A DNA stretch of 64,000 nucleotides from Ruminococcus callidus. Lineage in GTDB: Bacteria; Bacillota; Clostridia; Oscillospirales; Ruminococcaceae. The notes under the pieces were generated by a model. It searched no databases. It saw only the letters and a program-made list of their open reading frames with translations, and was not told where the DNA came from. This document shows positions 7,985 through 15,951 of this stretch, piece by piece. Each line of letters starts with the position of its first letter. Within the stretch, counting starts at the first letter, position 1. The stretch lies in the NCBI RefSeq assembly GCF_020709055.1, contig NZ_JAJFCK010000007.1, forward strand, positions 31,855 through 95,854, given 5' to 3'. The position numbers were made by a program, and so were the translations under genes.

Positions 7985-9388
7985 TCAGTCGGCGTTTTTG
8001 GTGATCTCCGTGCCCTGTCTGGTCTCCCGAACGGTATAGCCCAGTGCAGCGATGGCATCCCGCAGGCGGTCAGCCTCGGCGAAGTCCTTTGCCTTTCTGG
8101 CAGCCTTGCGCTGTTCCGCCAGCTTCAGCACCTCTTCCGGAACGGCATCGGTCTTTTTCCGGTTGTACAGCAGCCCCATGACACCGGTCAGCTCGTCAAA
8201 CAGCGCTGTGCCGGCCTCCAGCTGCTCTTTCGGCGTGGCAGCGTCTGCGCTCATGCGGTTCAGATCACGCACCAGCTCAAAGATGGCGGTCATGCCGTCT
8301 GCGGTGTTGAGGTCGTCGTCCATGGCAGTGATGAACTGCATCTTTCGCTTGGCAAAGAGTTCCTCTGCCTCCGGAGAAACTGCGCCGGCTTCTGCCGTAG
8401 CAATGGCACGATCCAGCGTGTCACGGCAGGCGTACAGCCGTTCCAGCGATGCCTTGCAGGCGTCCAGCAGCTCCTTGCAGTAATTGATAGGGCTGCGGTA
8501 GTGTGCCTGTACCATCATATAGCGGATGACTTCGTAGCCGTATTTCTCAGCCACTTCCCGTACCGTGAAAAAGTTGCCCAGGGATTTGGACATCTTCTTG
8601 TTGTCGATGTTGATGTAGCCGTTGTGCATCCAGTAGTGGGCGAAGGGCTTGCCGTTGGCAGCTTCGCTCTGTGCGATCTCGTTTTCGTGGTGGGGGAAGA
8701 TCAGATCCTGACCGCCGCAGTGGAGGTCAAAGGTCTCGCCCAGATAGTGGCAGGACATGGCGGAGCATTCGATGTGCCAGCCCGGTCTGCCCTTGCCCCA
8801 GGGAGAATCCCAGTAGGGTTCGCCCGGCTTGGCAGCCTTCCACACGGCGAAGTCCAGCGGCTCTTCCTTGCCGTCATTGATGTCGATGCGTGCGCCTGCC
8901 TGCAATTCCTCGATGGGCTGGCCGGACAGCTTGCCGTACTCCGGGAAAGAGGAGGTGCGGAAATATACGTCGCCGTTGGCAGCGGCATAGGCGTGGCCGG
9001 AATCCACCAGCTTTTTCACAATGTCGATGATGAGATCCATGCACTTGGTGACTGTGGGGTGGACGTCGGCATCCATGACGTTCAGTCCGTGGGCATCGGT
9101 CTTGTATTCGGCGATGTAGCGTGTTGCGATTTCCGCAGCCGTCACGCCCTCTTCGTTTGCTTTCTTGATGATCTTGTCGTCCACGTCGGTGAAGTTCTGG
9201 ACATAGGTCACCTCATAGCCACGGTATTTCAGATACCGGCGCAGCACGTCAAATGCACAGATGGGGCGTGCATTTCCGATGTGGATGTAGTTGTACACGG
9301 TGGGGCCGCAGGCATAGATGCGCATGTGGTTTGCCTCGATGGGAACTAGTTCCTCTTTTTTGCGGGACAATGTGTTATAGATCTGCAT
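7985..9388 (-). CDS. cysS: Cysteinyl-tRNA synthetase
   Basis: 467 aa. The start at 9388 gives MQIYNTLSRKKEELVP, the usual N-terminus; the frame stays open further upstream but only through the neighbouring gene. Class I synthetase motifs are in place: YNYIHIGNARP is the HIGH region and KKMSKSLGNFF the KMSKS loop. CGPTVYN and CGGQDLIFPHHENE contain zinc-binding Cys and His residues. It charges tRNA-Cys with cysteine in the cytoplasm. It lies in an operon with cysE behind a cysteine T-box, so the enzyme is probably induced when uncharged tRNA-Cys builds up. Confidence 0.96.
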   Translation of the reverse strand: MQIYNTLSRKKEELVPIEANHMRIYACGPTVYNYIHIGNARPICAFDVLRRYLKYRGYEVTYVQNFTDVDDKIIKKANEEGVTAAEIATRYIAEYKTDAHGLNVMDADVHPTVTKCMDLIIDIVKKLVDSGHAYAAANGDVYFRTSSFPEYGKLSGQPIEELQAGARIDINDGKEEPLDFAVWKAAKPGEPYWDSPWGKGRPGWHIECSAMSCHYLGETFDLHCGGQDLIFPHHENEIAQSEAANGKPFAHYWMHNGYINIDNKKMSKSLGNFFTVREVAEKYGYEVIRYMMVQAHYRSPINYCKELLDACKASLERLYACRDTLDRAIATAEAGAVSPEAEELFAKRKMQFITAMDDDLNTADGMTAIFELVRDLNRMSADAATPKEQLEAGTALFDELTGVMGLLYNRKKTDAVPEEVLKLAEQRKAARKAKDFAEADRLRDAIAALGYTVRETRQGTEITKNAD

Positions 9389-9450
9389 GGTAAAAACTCC
9401 TTTGAATGGATGATAATGTATCTGCGGCAGGAAAGCCGCCGCAGGGGGGA

Positions 9451-10107
9451 TTACTTCTTTTGCGACGCTTTTAAAAACGCCTGAAACGCTGCCATATCCG
9501 GAAAGATCTGTTCCGCCAGCTGTTCCATTTCCGGTGTGGGCGGCAAAAGATCCGGAATCATAATGGGGTGCATGCCGGCACGGGAGGCAGCACGAATGCC
9601 GTTGTAGGAGTCCTCCACGGCGTAGGCACACGCCGGCGGCACATCCATGGCAGCGCACGCCGTCTGATAAATTTCCGGATGGGGCTTGCTCTGCTGCACC
9701 ATATCGCCGCCGATGATCTTGCAGAAAAAGTCCTGCAAGCCAAAGAGCGTGATCTGCTGCCGGACGGCGGCACGCCGTGTGGAAGAGGCGATGGCTGCGG
9801 GGATGTGCTGTTCTCTCAGAAACTGCAGCATCTCCCGCACCCCTGGCTTCAGTTCCAGTTTTCCCGTCTCGACCTGTTGCCAGTACCGTGCGGACATCTC
9901 CTGTTTGTAGGTGTCATAGGGGAAATCCGCCCCGTATTTCTCCAGAAACTTCTGCCGGGCGGATGCGGCGTTGCTGCCCAGACAACTGCGGCAGGCGGTT
10001 TGGATGTCCGGAATATGGTGTGCCTGCGCCGTCTGTTCCCAGCATTGCAGCACCAGCTTTTCCGAATCAAACAGCACACCGTCCATATCGAATACCACAC
10101 ACTGCAT
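9451..10107 (-). CDS. HAD-family phosphatase / beta-phosphoglucomutase-like hydrolase
   Basis: 218 aa. Motif I is VVFDMDGVLFDSEK, with the nucleophile Asp and general acid Asp. Motif II is the Ser in IASSTRR, motif III the Lys in SKPHPEIY, and motif IV EDSYNG. A helical cap follows motif I, as in subfamily IA. The substrate cannot be read from sequence; sugar phosphates are typical. The gene sits 15 nt after cysE and upstream of cysS, inside the T-box operon, which is unusual company for a phosphatase. The ribosome binding site is GGAGGA. Confidence 0.85.
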   Translation of the reverse strand: MQCVVFDMDGVLFDSEKLVLQCWEQTAQAHHIPDIQTACRSCLGSNAASARQKFLEKYGADFPYDTYKQEMSARYWQQVETGKLELKPGVREMLQFLREQHIPAAIASSTRRAAVRQQITLFGLQDFFCKIIGGDMVQQSKPHPEIYQTACAAMDVPPACAYAVEDSYNGIRAASRAGMHPIMIPDLLPPTPEMEQLAEQIFPDMAAFQAFLKASQKK

Positions 10108-10122
10108 TGCTGTATCCTCCGA

Positions 10123-10797
10123 TCAGTCTTTCGATTCCTGTTTTTCCGGTTTCTCCTGGCATTCCAGTTTGGACATCTCCGTCCGCAGGCAAGTCACTGC
10201 GGATTTCAGCATGGTGATGTCCTCCATGGTTAGATCCGGATAGTGCACCTGATCCAGATCCTGTTCAACTTTCTGACCGGCACGCCGTGCGATTCTTGCC
10301 GGAACGCCGACAGCGGTGCAGTTTTCCGGAATGTCGGAGAGCACCACGGCGTTGGCGGCAACCTTGACGTTGCTGCCGATGTTGATGGGGCCGAGCACCT
10401 TGGCACCTGCACCAACCATGACGTTGTCACCCAGTGTGGGGTGGCGCTTGCCCTTGTCTTTGCCGGTGCCGCCCAGCGTCACGCCCTGATACAGCAGGCA
10501 GTTGTCGCCGATGATGGTGGTTTCGCCGATGACCACGCCCATGCCGTGGTCGATGAACAGACCCTTTCCGATCTGTGCGCCGGGGTGGATCTCGATGCCT
10601 GTCTTGTGTCTGGCACGCTGGGAGATGATGCGTGCGATGGTGAACCATTTGTGCTGGTAGAACCAGTGGGCACGGCGGTAGCTGCGCACCGCTTTCAGAC
10701 CGGAGTACGTCAGCAGAATCTCCAGACTGCTCCGTGCTGCCGGATCCTTTTCCTTTACGATTGCAATATCTTCCCGAAGCTGTCGAAACATTTGCAT
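10123..10797 (-). CDS. cysE: Serine O-acetyltransferase
   Basis: 224 aa from the ATG at 10797 ([12 protein letters not shown]); TTG at 10803 and ATG at 10791 are alternatives, and the ribosome binding site is weak (AGAAAG). An N-terminal helical region is followed by hexapeptide repeats of a left-handed beta-helix. [21 protein letters not shown] holds the catalytic His and Asp residues, and [19 protein letters not shown] binds CoA. It makes O-acetylserine, the precursor of cysteine. It is the first gene after the cysteine T-box leader. The C-terminus is longer than minimal CysE and ends in a charged tail. Confidence 0.94.
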   Translation of the reverse strand: MQMFRQLREDIAIVKEKDPAARSSLEILLTYSGLKAVRSYRRAHWFYQHKWFTIARIISQRARHKTGIEIHPGAQIGKGLFIDHGMGVVIGETTIIGDNCLLYQGVTLGGTGKDKGKRHPTLGDNVMVGAGAKVLGPINIGSNVKVAANAVVLSDIPENCTAVGVPARIARRAGQKVEQDLDQVHYPDLTMEDITMLKSAVTCLRTEMSKLECQEKPEKQESKD

Positions 10798-10850
10798 CAC
10801 CAATCTTTCTATTGTTGAAACTCTCAGGTGTCATCTGACTCTGAGGCGAT

Positions 10851-11206
10851 AAAAAAAGCCTCTGTGTGTAAGGGTATTGACGATACACACAGAGGCGGAA
10901 GATCCGCGGTCCCACTCTGATTTTTCACTCTTGCAGCGCACCGGACGAGGGCACGCCAAAACAGCAGCCCGGAGGCTGTGTTTCATGAAACACCGTAACG
11001 AGGTGCGGACGAATCGGGATACTGCGAAAAAATTTCGGTTCCCCGCGATCAACGGATGCCCTGCCGTATGGCAGCGCAAGGACAGAGGCACTTCGCTGGG
11101 GATGCCGGCATCGTTTCACCAACCCGATGCTCTCTGAACGGCAGTCCGCAGGTACTCTCTCTGCTGCGTTTTTCAGAATGATTCAATTTTCTCCGGTAAG
11201 CCGGAT
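10851..11206 (-). ncRNA. T-box leader (riboswitch), cysteine specifier
   Basis: The transcript start is predicted near 11206. The T-box sequence AGAGTGGGACCGCGG lies at 10918-10904. It is followed by the terminator GCCTCTGTGTGTA/TACACACAGAGGC (10896-10884 with 10870-10858) and seven T residues (10857-10851). Stem I opens with CAGAGAGAGTACC (11163-11151) and closes with CAGAG/CTCTG. Just before the closing strand stands GAAG-TGC, so TGC (11090-11088), a Cys codon, is the likely specifier. Uncharged tRNA-Cys should favour the antiterminator. The downstream genes cysE and cysS agree with cysteine. The base after TGG is G, which would pair by wobble with U73 of tRNA-Cys. Confidence 0.88.
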
Positions 11207-11212
11207 ACTACT

Positions 11213-11241
11213 ATTATACGCAATTTTTTGCAATTTGTCAA
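11213..11241 (-). promoter_or_regulatory. Sigma-A promoter of the T-box cys operon
   Basis: On the minus strand, a perfect TTGACA (11241-11236), 17-nt spacer, and TATAAT (11218-11213). Confidence 0.88.
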
Positions 11242-11271
11242 TTCCCGCCCGCATTTTTTTACGAGTGCGCC

Positions 11272-11308
11272 AAAAACAGCGCCCACGGGAGTCCGCATGC
11301 GCTGTTTT
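11272..11308 (-). terminator. Terminator after the ABC exporter operon
   Basis: AAAACAGCGC and GCGCTGTTTT pair across a 16-nt loop, with a T run on the minus-strand side. It lies just downstream of the 11331-13229 stop. Confidence 0.7.
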
Positions 11309-11330
11309 GCTCGATTTTATGTGCCGGAAT

Positions 11331-13229
11331 TTATGTCTCTGCCGTGCCATTCTGTATGCCGGTGTACAGCAGGTAGTAGCGTCCCTTTTCCGCCATGAGC
11401 TTTTCGTGGTTGCCACGCTCAATGATGCGCCCCTGATCCATGACCATGATGACATCAGAGTTCTGGATGGTGGAGAGGCGGTGGGCGATGACGAAAACGG
11501 TTCTGCCATGCATCAGGGCATCCATGCCCGCCTGCACGATGCGCTCGGTGCGGGTGTCAATGGAGGAGGTCGCCTCGTCCAGGATCATGACCGGCGGATC
11601 GGCAACGGCGGCTCTGGCAATGGAGAGCAGCTGACGCTGTCCCTGAGAGAGTCCGGAGCCGTCGCCGGAGAGCACCGTCTGGTAGCCGTCCGGCAGCAGC
11701 ATGATGAAGTTATGGGCGTTGGCACGCTTTGCCGCAGCGATGCACTCCTCATCGGTGGCGTCCAGTCTGCCGTAGCGGATGTTGTCCATGACCGTGCCGG
11801 TGAACAGGTTGACATCCTGTAGAACGATACCCAGAGAACGGCGCAGGTCGGACTTTTTGATCTTGTTGATGTTGATGCCGTCGTAGCGGATCTTACCGTC
11901 CGCCAGATCGTAGAACCGGTTGATGAGGTTGGTGATGGTGGTCTTTCCGGCACCGGTTGCGCCGACCAGCGCCACCTTTTCGCCCGGCTTTGCGTAAAGG
12001 CTGACATCGTGCAGCACGATCTTCTCCGGCACATAGCCGAAGTCCACGTCATAGAACCGCACATCGCCCTCCATCTTGGTATAGGTGACCGTGCCGTCGC
12101 TGTGGGGGTGCTTCCACGCCCAGAGGTCGGTACGCCGGGGAACTTCCACCAGCTGACCGTCCTTTTCCTCGGCGTTGACCAGTGTCACATAACCCTCGTC
12201 TGTCTCCGGCGTTTCGTCCAGCAGCTGGAAGATTCGCTCGGCGCCGGCGAGTGCCATAACAATGGCGCTTGCCTGCTGGGAGATCTGGCTCACCGGCATG
12301 GTGAAGCTGCGGCTCAGCTGGAGGAACGAGGCGATTGCGCCAAGGGTCAGGCTGCTGAAGCCGGAGAATGCCATCCAGCCGCCCAGCATGGCGATGAGAA
12401 CGTACTGGACATAGCCTAGATTGTTCATAATGGGCATGAGGATGTTGGCGAAGCTGTTTGCCCAGGTGGCGTTGTGGAACAGCTCTTCGTTGTGCTTGTC
12501 GAAGTCCTCCTTGGTCGGCTCTTCGTGGCAGAATACCTTGACGACCTTTTGGCCGTGGATCATCTCCTCGATATAGCCGTTGAGTGCGCCGATGGACTGC
12601 TGCTGACGAATGAAGAAGTGGCCGCTCTTTCCGCCGACGAATTTGGTGATGAGCATCATCACGGCAACGGTTGCCAGCACAAACAGCGTCAGCCAGAAGC
12701 TGGTGTACAGCATGGCGCAGAACACTGCGACCACCGTGACAATGGAGGAGAAGATCTGAGGGATACTCTGCGCCAGCATCTGCCGCAGGGTGTCGGTGTC
12801 GTTGGTGTAAAGACTCATGATGTCGCCACTGGCGTGGGTGTCGAAATAGCGGATGGGCAGCGTCTGCATGTGGGCGAACATCTCGTCCCGAATGGTTTTG
12901 AGGATGCCTTGCGCCACAACGACCATCAGGCGGTTATATAATAGTGTTCCCGCAATGCCGGCGGCATAGAAAATGCCCATCTTGACCAGTGCGGCTGCCA
13001 GACCGGAGAAGTCCCGGCTGCCGTTGAGGAGCATGGGGGTGATGTAGTCGTCGATGAGGGTTTGCAGGAACATGGAGCCGGCAACACCGGCAGCGGCGCT
13101 GATGATGATACAGAGAAAGACCAGCACCAGCTGGAGCCGGTAGCGGCTCAGATAGGAGAGCAGGCGGCGGAAGGTTTTTCCGGCGTTTTTGGATGTGCCA
13201 TGGGGCGGTCTTGCAGGTTTCCGGCTCAT
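11331..13229 (-). CDS. ABC exporter half-transporter (canonical ATPase site)
   Basis: 632 aa. An exporter membrane domain with six segments (about 35-340) precedes an ATPase domain. A charged insert at about 355-400 separates them. ATPase motifs: Walker A GATGAGKTT, signature LSQGQRQ, Walker B VMILDEATSSID with the catalytic Glu, and a switch His in FVIAHRLST. It overlaps the preceding gene by 4 nt, and the pair forms a heterodimer of the BmrCD/TM287-288 type, usually multidrug or peptide export. The substrate is unknown. A marR gene heads the operon. Confidence 0.9.
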   Translation of the reverse strand: MSRKPARPPHGTSKNAGKTFRRLLSYLSRYRLQLVLVFLCIIISAAAGVAGSMFLQTLIDDYITPMLLNGSRDFSGLAAALVKMGIFYAAGIAGTLLYNRLMVVVAQGILKTIRDEMFAHMQTLPIRYFDTHASGDIMSLYTNDTDTLRQMLAQSIPQIFSSIVTVVAVFCAMLYTSFWLTLFVLATVAVMMLITKFVGGKSGHFFIRQQQSIGALNGYIEEMIHGQKVVKVFCHEEPTKEDFDKHNEELFHNATWANSFANILMPIMNNLGYVQYVLIAMLGGWMAFSGFSSLTLGAIASFLQLSRSFTMPVSQISQQASAIVMALAGAERIFQLLDETPETDEGYVTLVNAEEKDGQLVEVPRRTDLWAWKHPHSDGTVTYTKMEGDVRFYDVDFGYVPEKIVLHDVSLYAKPGEKVALVGATGAGKTTITNLINRFYDLADGKIRYDGININKIKKSDLRRSLGIVLQDVNLFTGTVMDNIRYGRLDATDEECIAAAKRANAHNFIMLLPDGYQTVLSGDGSGLSQGQRQLLSIARAAVADPPVMILDEATSSIDTRTERIVQAGMDALMHGRTVFVIAHRLSTIQNSDVIMVMDQGRIIERGNHEKLMAEKGRYYLLYTGIQNGTAET

Positions 13230-14959
13230 TGCGGAACACTTCCTTTCTGTTGCGAGGTGTAGATTTCCTGATAGATGGCGTCGGTTCGGAGCAGCTCCTC
13301 GTGGGTGCCCATGCCGTGGATTTTTCCCTCGTCCAGTACCAGAATCAGATCGGCATCCATCAGAGAAGTGACACGCTGGGCGATGATGAACTTGGTGGTG
13401 TCCGGAATCTCGTCCCGCAGTGCCTGACGAATGCAGGCGTCGGTGTGGGTGTCCACGGCGCTGGTGGAGTCGTCCAGAATCAGGATCTTCGGCTTTTTCA
13501 ACAGGGCGCGTGCGATGCAGAGGCGCTGCTTCTGTCCGCCGGAGACGTTGGAACCGCCCTGTTCGATGTAGGTGTCATAGCCGTCGGGGAATGTCCGGAT
13601 AAATTCATCCGCATGCGCCAGACGGCAGACACGTGCCATCTCCTCGTCTGTGGCGTCGGGGTTGCCCCAGCGGAGGTTCTCCTTGATGGTGCCGGAGAAC
13701 AGGACGTTTTTCTGGAGCACCATGGCGACCTCTTCCCGCAGCGCCTCCACGTCGTACTCCCGCACGTCAATGCCGCCGACCCGCACGATGCCCTCTGTGG
13801 CATCGTAGAGGCGGGGGATCAGCTGTACCAGCGAACTCTTGGCACTGCCGGTGCCGCCGAGGATGCCCACGGTCATGCCGGCGGGAATGTGCAGGTCAAT
13901 GTCCGTCAGGCAGCACTTATCCTTGCGCTTGCTGTAGCTGAAGCTGACGTGGTCGAAGTCCACGCTGCCGCTGGGGACGGTGGTCTTGGCGTTTGCCGGA
14001 CTGGTGATGTCGCTCTCTTCATCCAGGATCTCCACGATTCGTTCCGCAGAGGCACGGGACAGGGTGATCATCACGAATACCATGGACAGCATCATCAGGC
14101 TGCCCAGAATCTGTGTGGCGTAGGTCATCAGACTCATCAGCTCGCCGGTGGTCAGCGTGCTGCTGACAATCATCCGTGCGCCGAACCAGCACACGAGAAT
14201 CATGCAGGCGTACATGCAGAACTGCATCAGCGGCATGTTGAACGCCAGCCGTTTTTCTGCCTTGGAGAAGTCCTGATAGATGTTCTCCGAGATCTTGGAG
14301 AACTTCTCCTTCTCGTACTCTTCCCGCACGAAAGACTTTACCACACGGATGCCGTGGAGGTTCTCCTGCGTCACGTTGTTGAGCTTATCGTAGGTCTTGA
14401 ACACTCGCTCAAAGATGGGGTGTACCCGTGTCATAATGAAGTACAGCCCAATGCCCAGCACCGGAATCGCTGCCAGATAGATCAGCGAGAGCCGCACGCT
14501 CATGCGGAACGCCATGACCATGGCGAAAATCAGCATGGAGGGGGCACGCAGGGCAATGCGCACCAGCATCTGATAGGCGTTCTGGACATTGGTAACGTCC
14601 GTGGTCAGACGGGTGACAATGCTGGCGGCGGAGAACTTGTCGATGTTGGAGAAAGAATAGGTCTGCACCCGATAGAACATGTCGTGCCGCAGATTCTTGG
14701 CGAAGCCGGCGGAGGCGTGGGCAGCGAAGTGTCCGGCGAGTGCGCCGAACAGCAGGGATGCGACACAGCAAACCAGCAGAATGCCGCCGATGTGCAGGAT
14801 CGCATCCATACCGCCGTCTCCGTCAATGCCATCGTCGATGAGCTTTGCCATCAGGATGGGGATGACCACTTCCATGACGACCTCCAGCACCACGAACAGC
14901 GGCGACAGAAGCGATGAGAGCTTATATTCCCGGATAGATTGCATGAGTTTTCGAATCAT
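13226..14959 (-). CDS. ABC exporter half-transporter (degenerate ATPase site)
   Basis: 577 aa from the ATG at 14959, whose ATGA overlaps the marR stop; an upstream ATG at 15061 lies inside marR. Six membrane segments at about 17-300 precede the ATPase domain. Walker A is GGTGSAKSS, with Ala instead of the usual Gly before Lys. The signature is VSGGQKQR. Walker B reads ILILDDSTSAVDT, where Asp replaces the catalytic Glu, and the switch region is FIIAQRVTS with Gln instead of His. This is the pattern of the degenerate partner in heterodimeric exporters, matching the canonical partner encoded next. Confidence 0.9.
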   Translation of the reverse strand: MIRKLMQSIREYKLSSLLSPLFVVLEVVMEVVIPILMAKLIDDGIDGDGGMDAILHIGGILLVCCVASLLFGALAGHFAAHASAGFAKNLRHDMFYRVQTYSFSNIDKFSAASIVTRLTTDVTNVQNAYQMLVRIALRAPSMLIFAMVMAFRMSVRLSLIYLAAIPVLGIGLYFIMTRVHPIFERVFKTYDKLNNVTQENLHGIRVVKSFVREEYEKEKFSKISENIYQDFSKAEKRLAFNMPLMQFCMYACMILVCWFGARMIVSSTLTTGELMSLMTYATQILGSLMMLSMVFVMITLSRASAERIVEILDEESDITSPANAKTTVPSGSVDFDHVSFSYSKRKDKCCLTDIDLHIPAGMTVGILGGTGSAKSSLVQLIPRLYDATEGIVRVGGIDVREYDVEALREEVAMVLQKNVLFSGTIKENLRWGNPDATDEEMARVCRLAHADEFIRTFPDGYDTYIEQGGSNVSGGQKQRLCIARALLKKPKILILDDSTSAVDTHTDACIRQALRDEIPDTTKFIIAQRVTSLMDADLILVLDEGKIHGMGTHEELLRTDAIYQEIYTSQQKGSVPQ

Positions 14960-15411
14960 TGCGATGATCCCTCCTCTTTTTTGGTGTGTTCCAGATTGTT
15001 GTACATTTTCCGGACAATGGTGAGGCACTGCGCCTGTTCCTCCGGTGTCAGACCGGCGCACAGCCGTTTTTCAAATTCCGCAATGTCCGCTTCGATCTGC
15101 TGGTGCAGATCCAGCGCCTTTTGCGTGAGAATGATTCGCTTCAGGCGTGCGTCCTGCGGCACACTCTCCCGTGTCACCAGCCCGTTTTTTTCCATGAGCT
15201 GCAGCGTTGCGGTTACAGCGGAACGGCTGATGGAGAATTTTTTCTCCAGATCCCGCTGAAAGACATCCCGCTCCCGATTCTCGTAGAGATAGCGGATCAG
15301 ATAGCCGTGCATGCCGGTCATGCGGTCGGCGTGCTGGTGTGCGGCAGAGTGCTGCAATTCCCGATGCATCAGCTTGGAAAGCCGGTGAATCTCAAATCCC
15401 AGATGATACAT
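14956..15411 (-). CDS. MarR-family transcriptional regulator
   Basis: 151 aa from the ATG at 15411 (MYHLGFEIHRLSK), preceded by GAGGAGGGATACT. The frame is open to 15486, but those codons lie in the promoter/operator repeats. The winged helix is visible as FQRDLEKKFSISRSAVTATLQLMEKNGLV followed by the wing region SVPQDARLKRIILT. MarR proteins are usually repressors that release DNA on ligand binding. Being first in an operon with an exporter pair suggests it senses something the exporter removes and controls its own transcription. Confidence 0.9.
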   Translation of the reverse strand: MYHLGFEIHRLSKLMHRELQHSAAHQHADRMTGMHGYLIRYLYENRERDVFQRDLEKKFSISRSAVTATLQLMEKNGLVTRESVPQDARLKRIILTQKALDLHQQIEADIAEFEKRLCAGLTPEEQAQCLTIVRKMYNNLEHTKKEEGSSQ

Positions 15412-15439
15412 AGTATCCCTCCTCAAAGTTTTTATGAAT

Positions 15440-15485
15440 TGTTCATACTTGGATTGTTCTGTATTGAACTGTTCTGTTTTGAACA
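15440..15485 (-). promoter_or_regulatory. Triple 15-bp repeat, likely MarR operator
   Basis: On the minus strand three consecutive 15-mers: GTTCAAAACAGAACA, GTTCAATACAGAACA, ATCCAAGTATGAACA. The first two contain the inverted pair GTTC/GAAC. They start directly after the -10 box and cover the expected transcription start, a typical repressor position. Confidence 0.65.
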
Positions 15486-15513
15486 ATTATACCATATTCC
15501 CCGAAAATGTCAA
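15486..15513 (-). promoter_or_regulatory. Promoter of the marR-ABC operon
   Basis: On the minus strand, TTGACA (15513-15508), 16-nt spacer, TATAAT (15491-15486). Confidence 0.82.
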
Positions 15514-15672
15514 GGGGACGGATGCGCTGAAATATCGGCATATGAAACACGGAATTTTTGGGCGTTGTGCGCATTCTGCAAAGGTAAGGGAGCACACTGG
15601 CAAAATCCACGCGGAAATCAATTTTCAAAAATATGCTGATTTAGATTGTGCAAAATTATGAAGTTTGACAAG

Positions 15673-15819
15673 TGATGGCTCCCCTGAAAGGGGAGCTGGC
15701 AGTGCGTAGCACTGACTGAGGGGTTCCCACTTATACTGAACACATTATAAAAAGACTTTACGAAAAAACCTCTCCACCGCCTAACGGCGGTCCCCCTCCC
15801 CTTTCAGGGGAGGCTATCA
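15673..15819. repeat. 147-bp inverted-repeat element (MITE-like)
   Basis: Outer arms TGATGGCTCCCCTGAAAGG (from 15673) and CCTTTCAGGGGAGGCTATCA (to 15819) pair with one mismatch and one extra base. Inner hairpins (GTGCGTAGCAC; CCGCCTAACGGCGG) lie at both sides. No open frame is inside. Similar GGGGAG-type palindromic elements are common between genes in Ruminococcaceae. Confidence 0.65.
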
Positions 15820-15855
15820 TGAAAATTGATTTCCGTGCAAAATCCACAAAATTTC

Positions 15856-15884
15856 TTGACTTTCACGCTGCGGTATGATACAAT
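15856..15884 (+). promoter_or_regulatory. Promoter of the GH9 gene
   Basis: TTGACT (15856-15861), 17-nt spacer, TACAAT (15879-15884). Confidence 0.75.
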
Positions 15885-15892
15885 GAAAATAA

Positions 15893-15908
15893 TTGGGAAA
15901 ATTCCCAA
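15893..15908. promoter_or_regulatory. Palindrome TTGGGAA-AA-TTCCCAA, possible operator
   Basis: A perfect 7-bp inverted repeat with a 2-nt centre lies 8 nt after the -10 box of the GH9 promoter, over the expected transcript start. It could bind a dimeric repressor. No regulator gene is nearby. Confidence 0.45.
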
Positions 15909-15951
15909 GATCGGAAAAAATGGTTTTTGAGAAAGGAAGGATTGTAAGACC

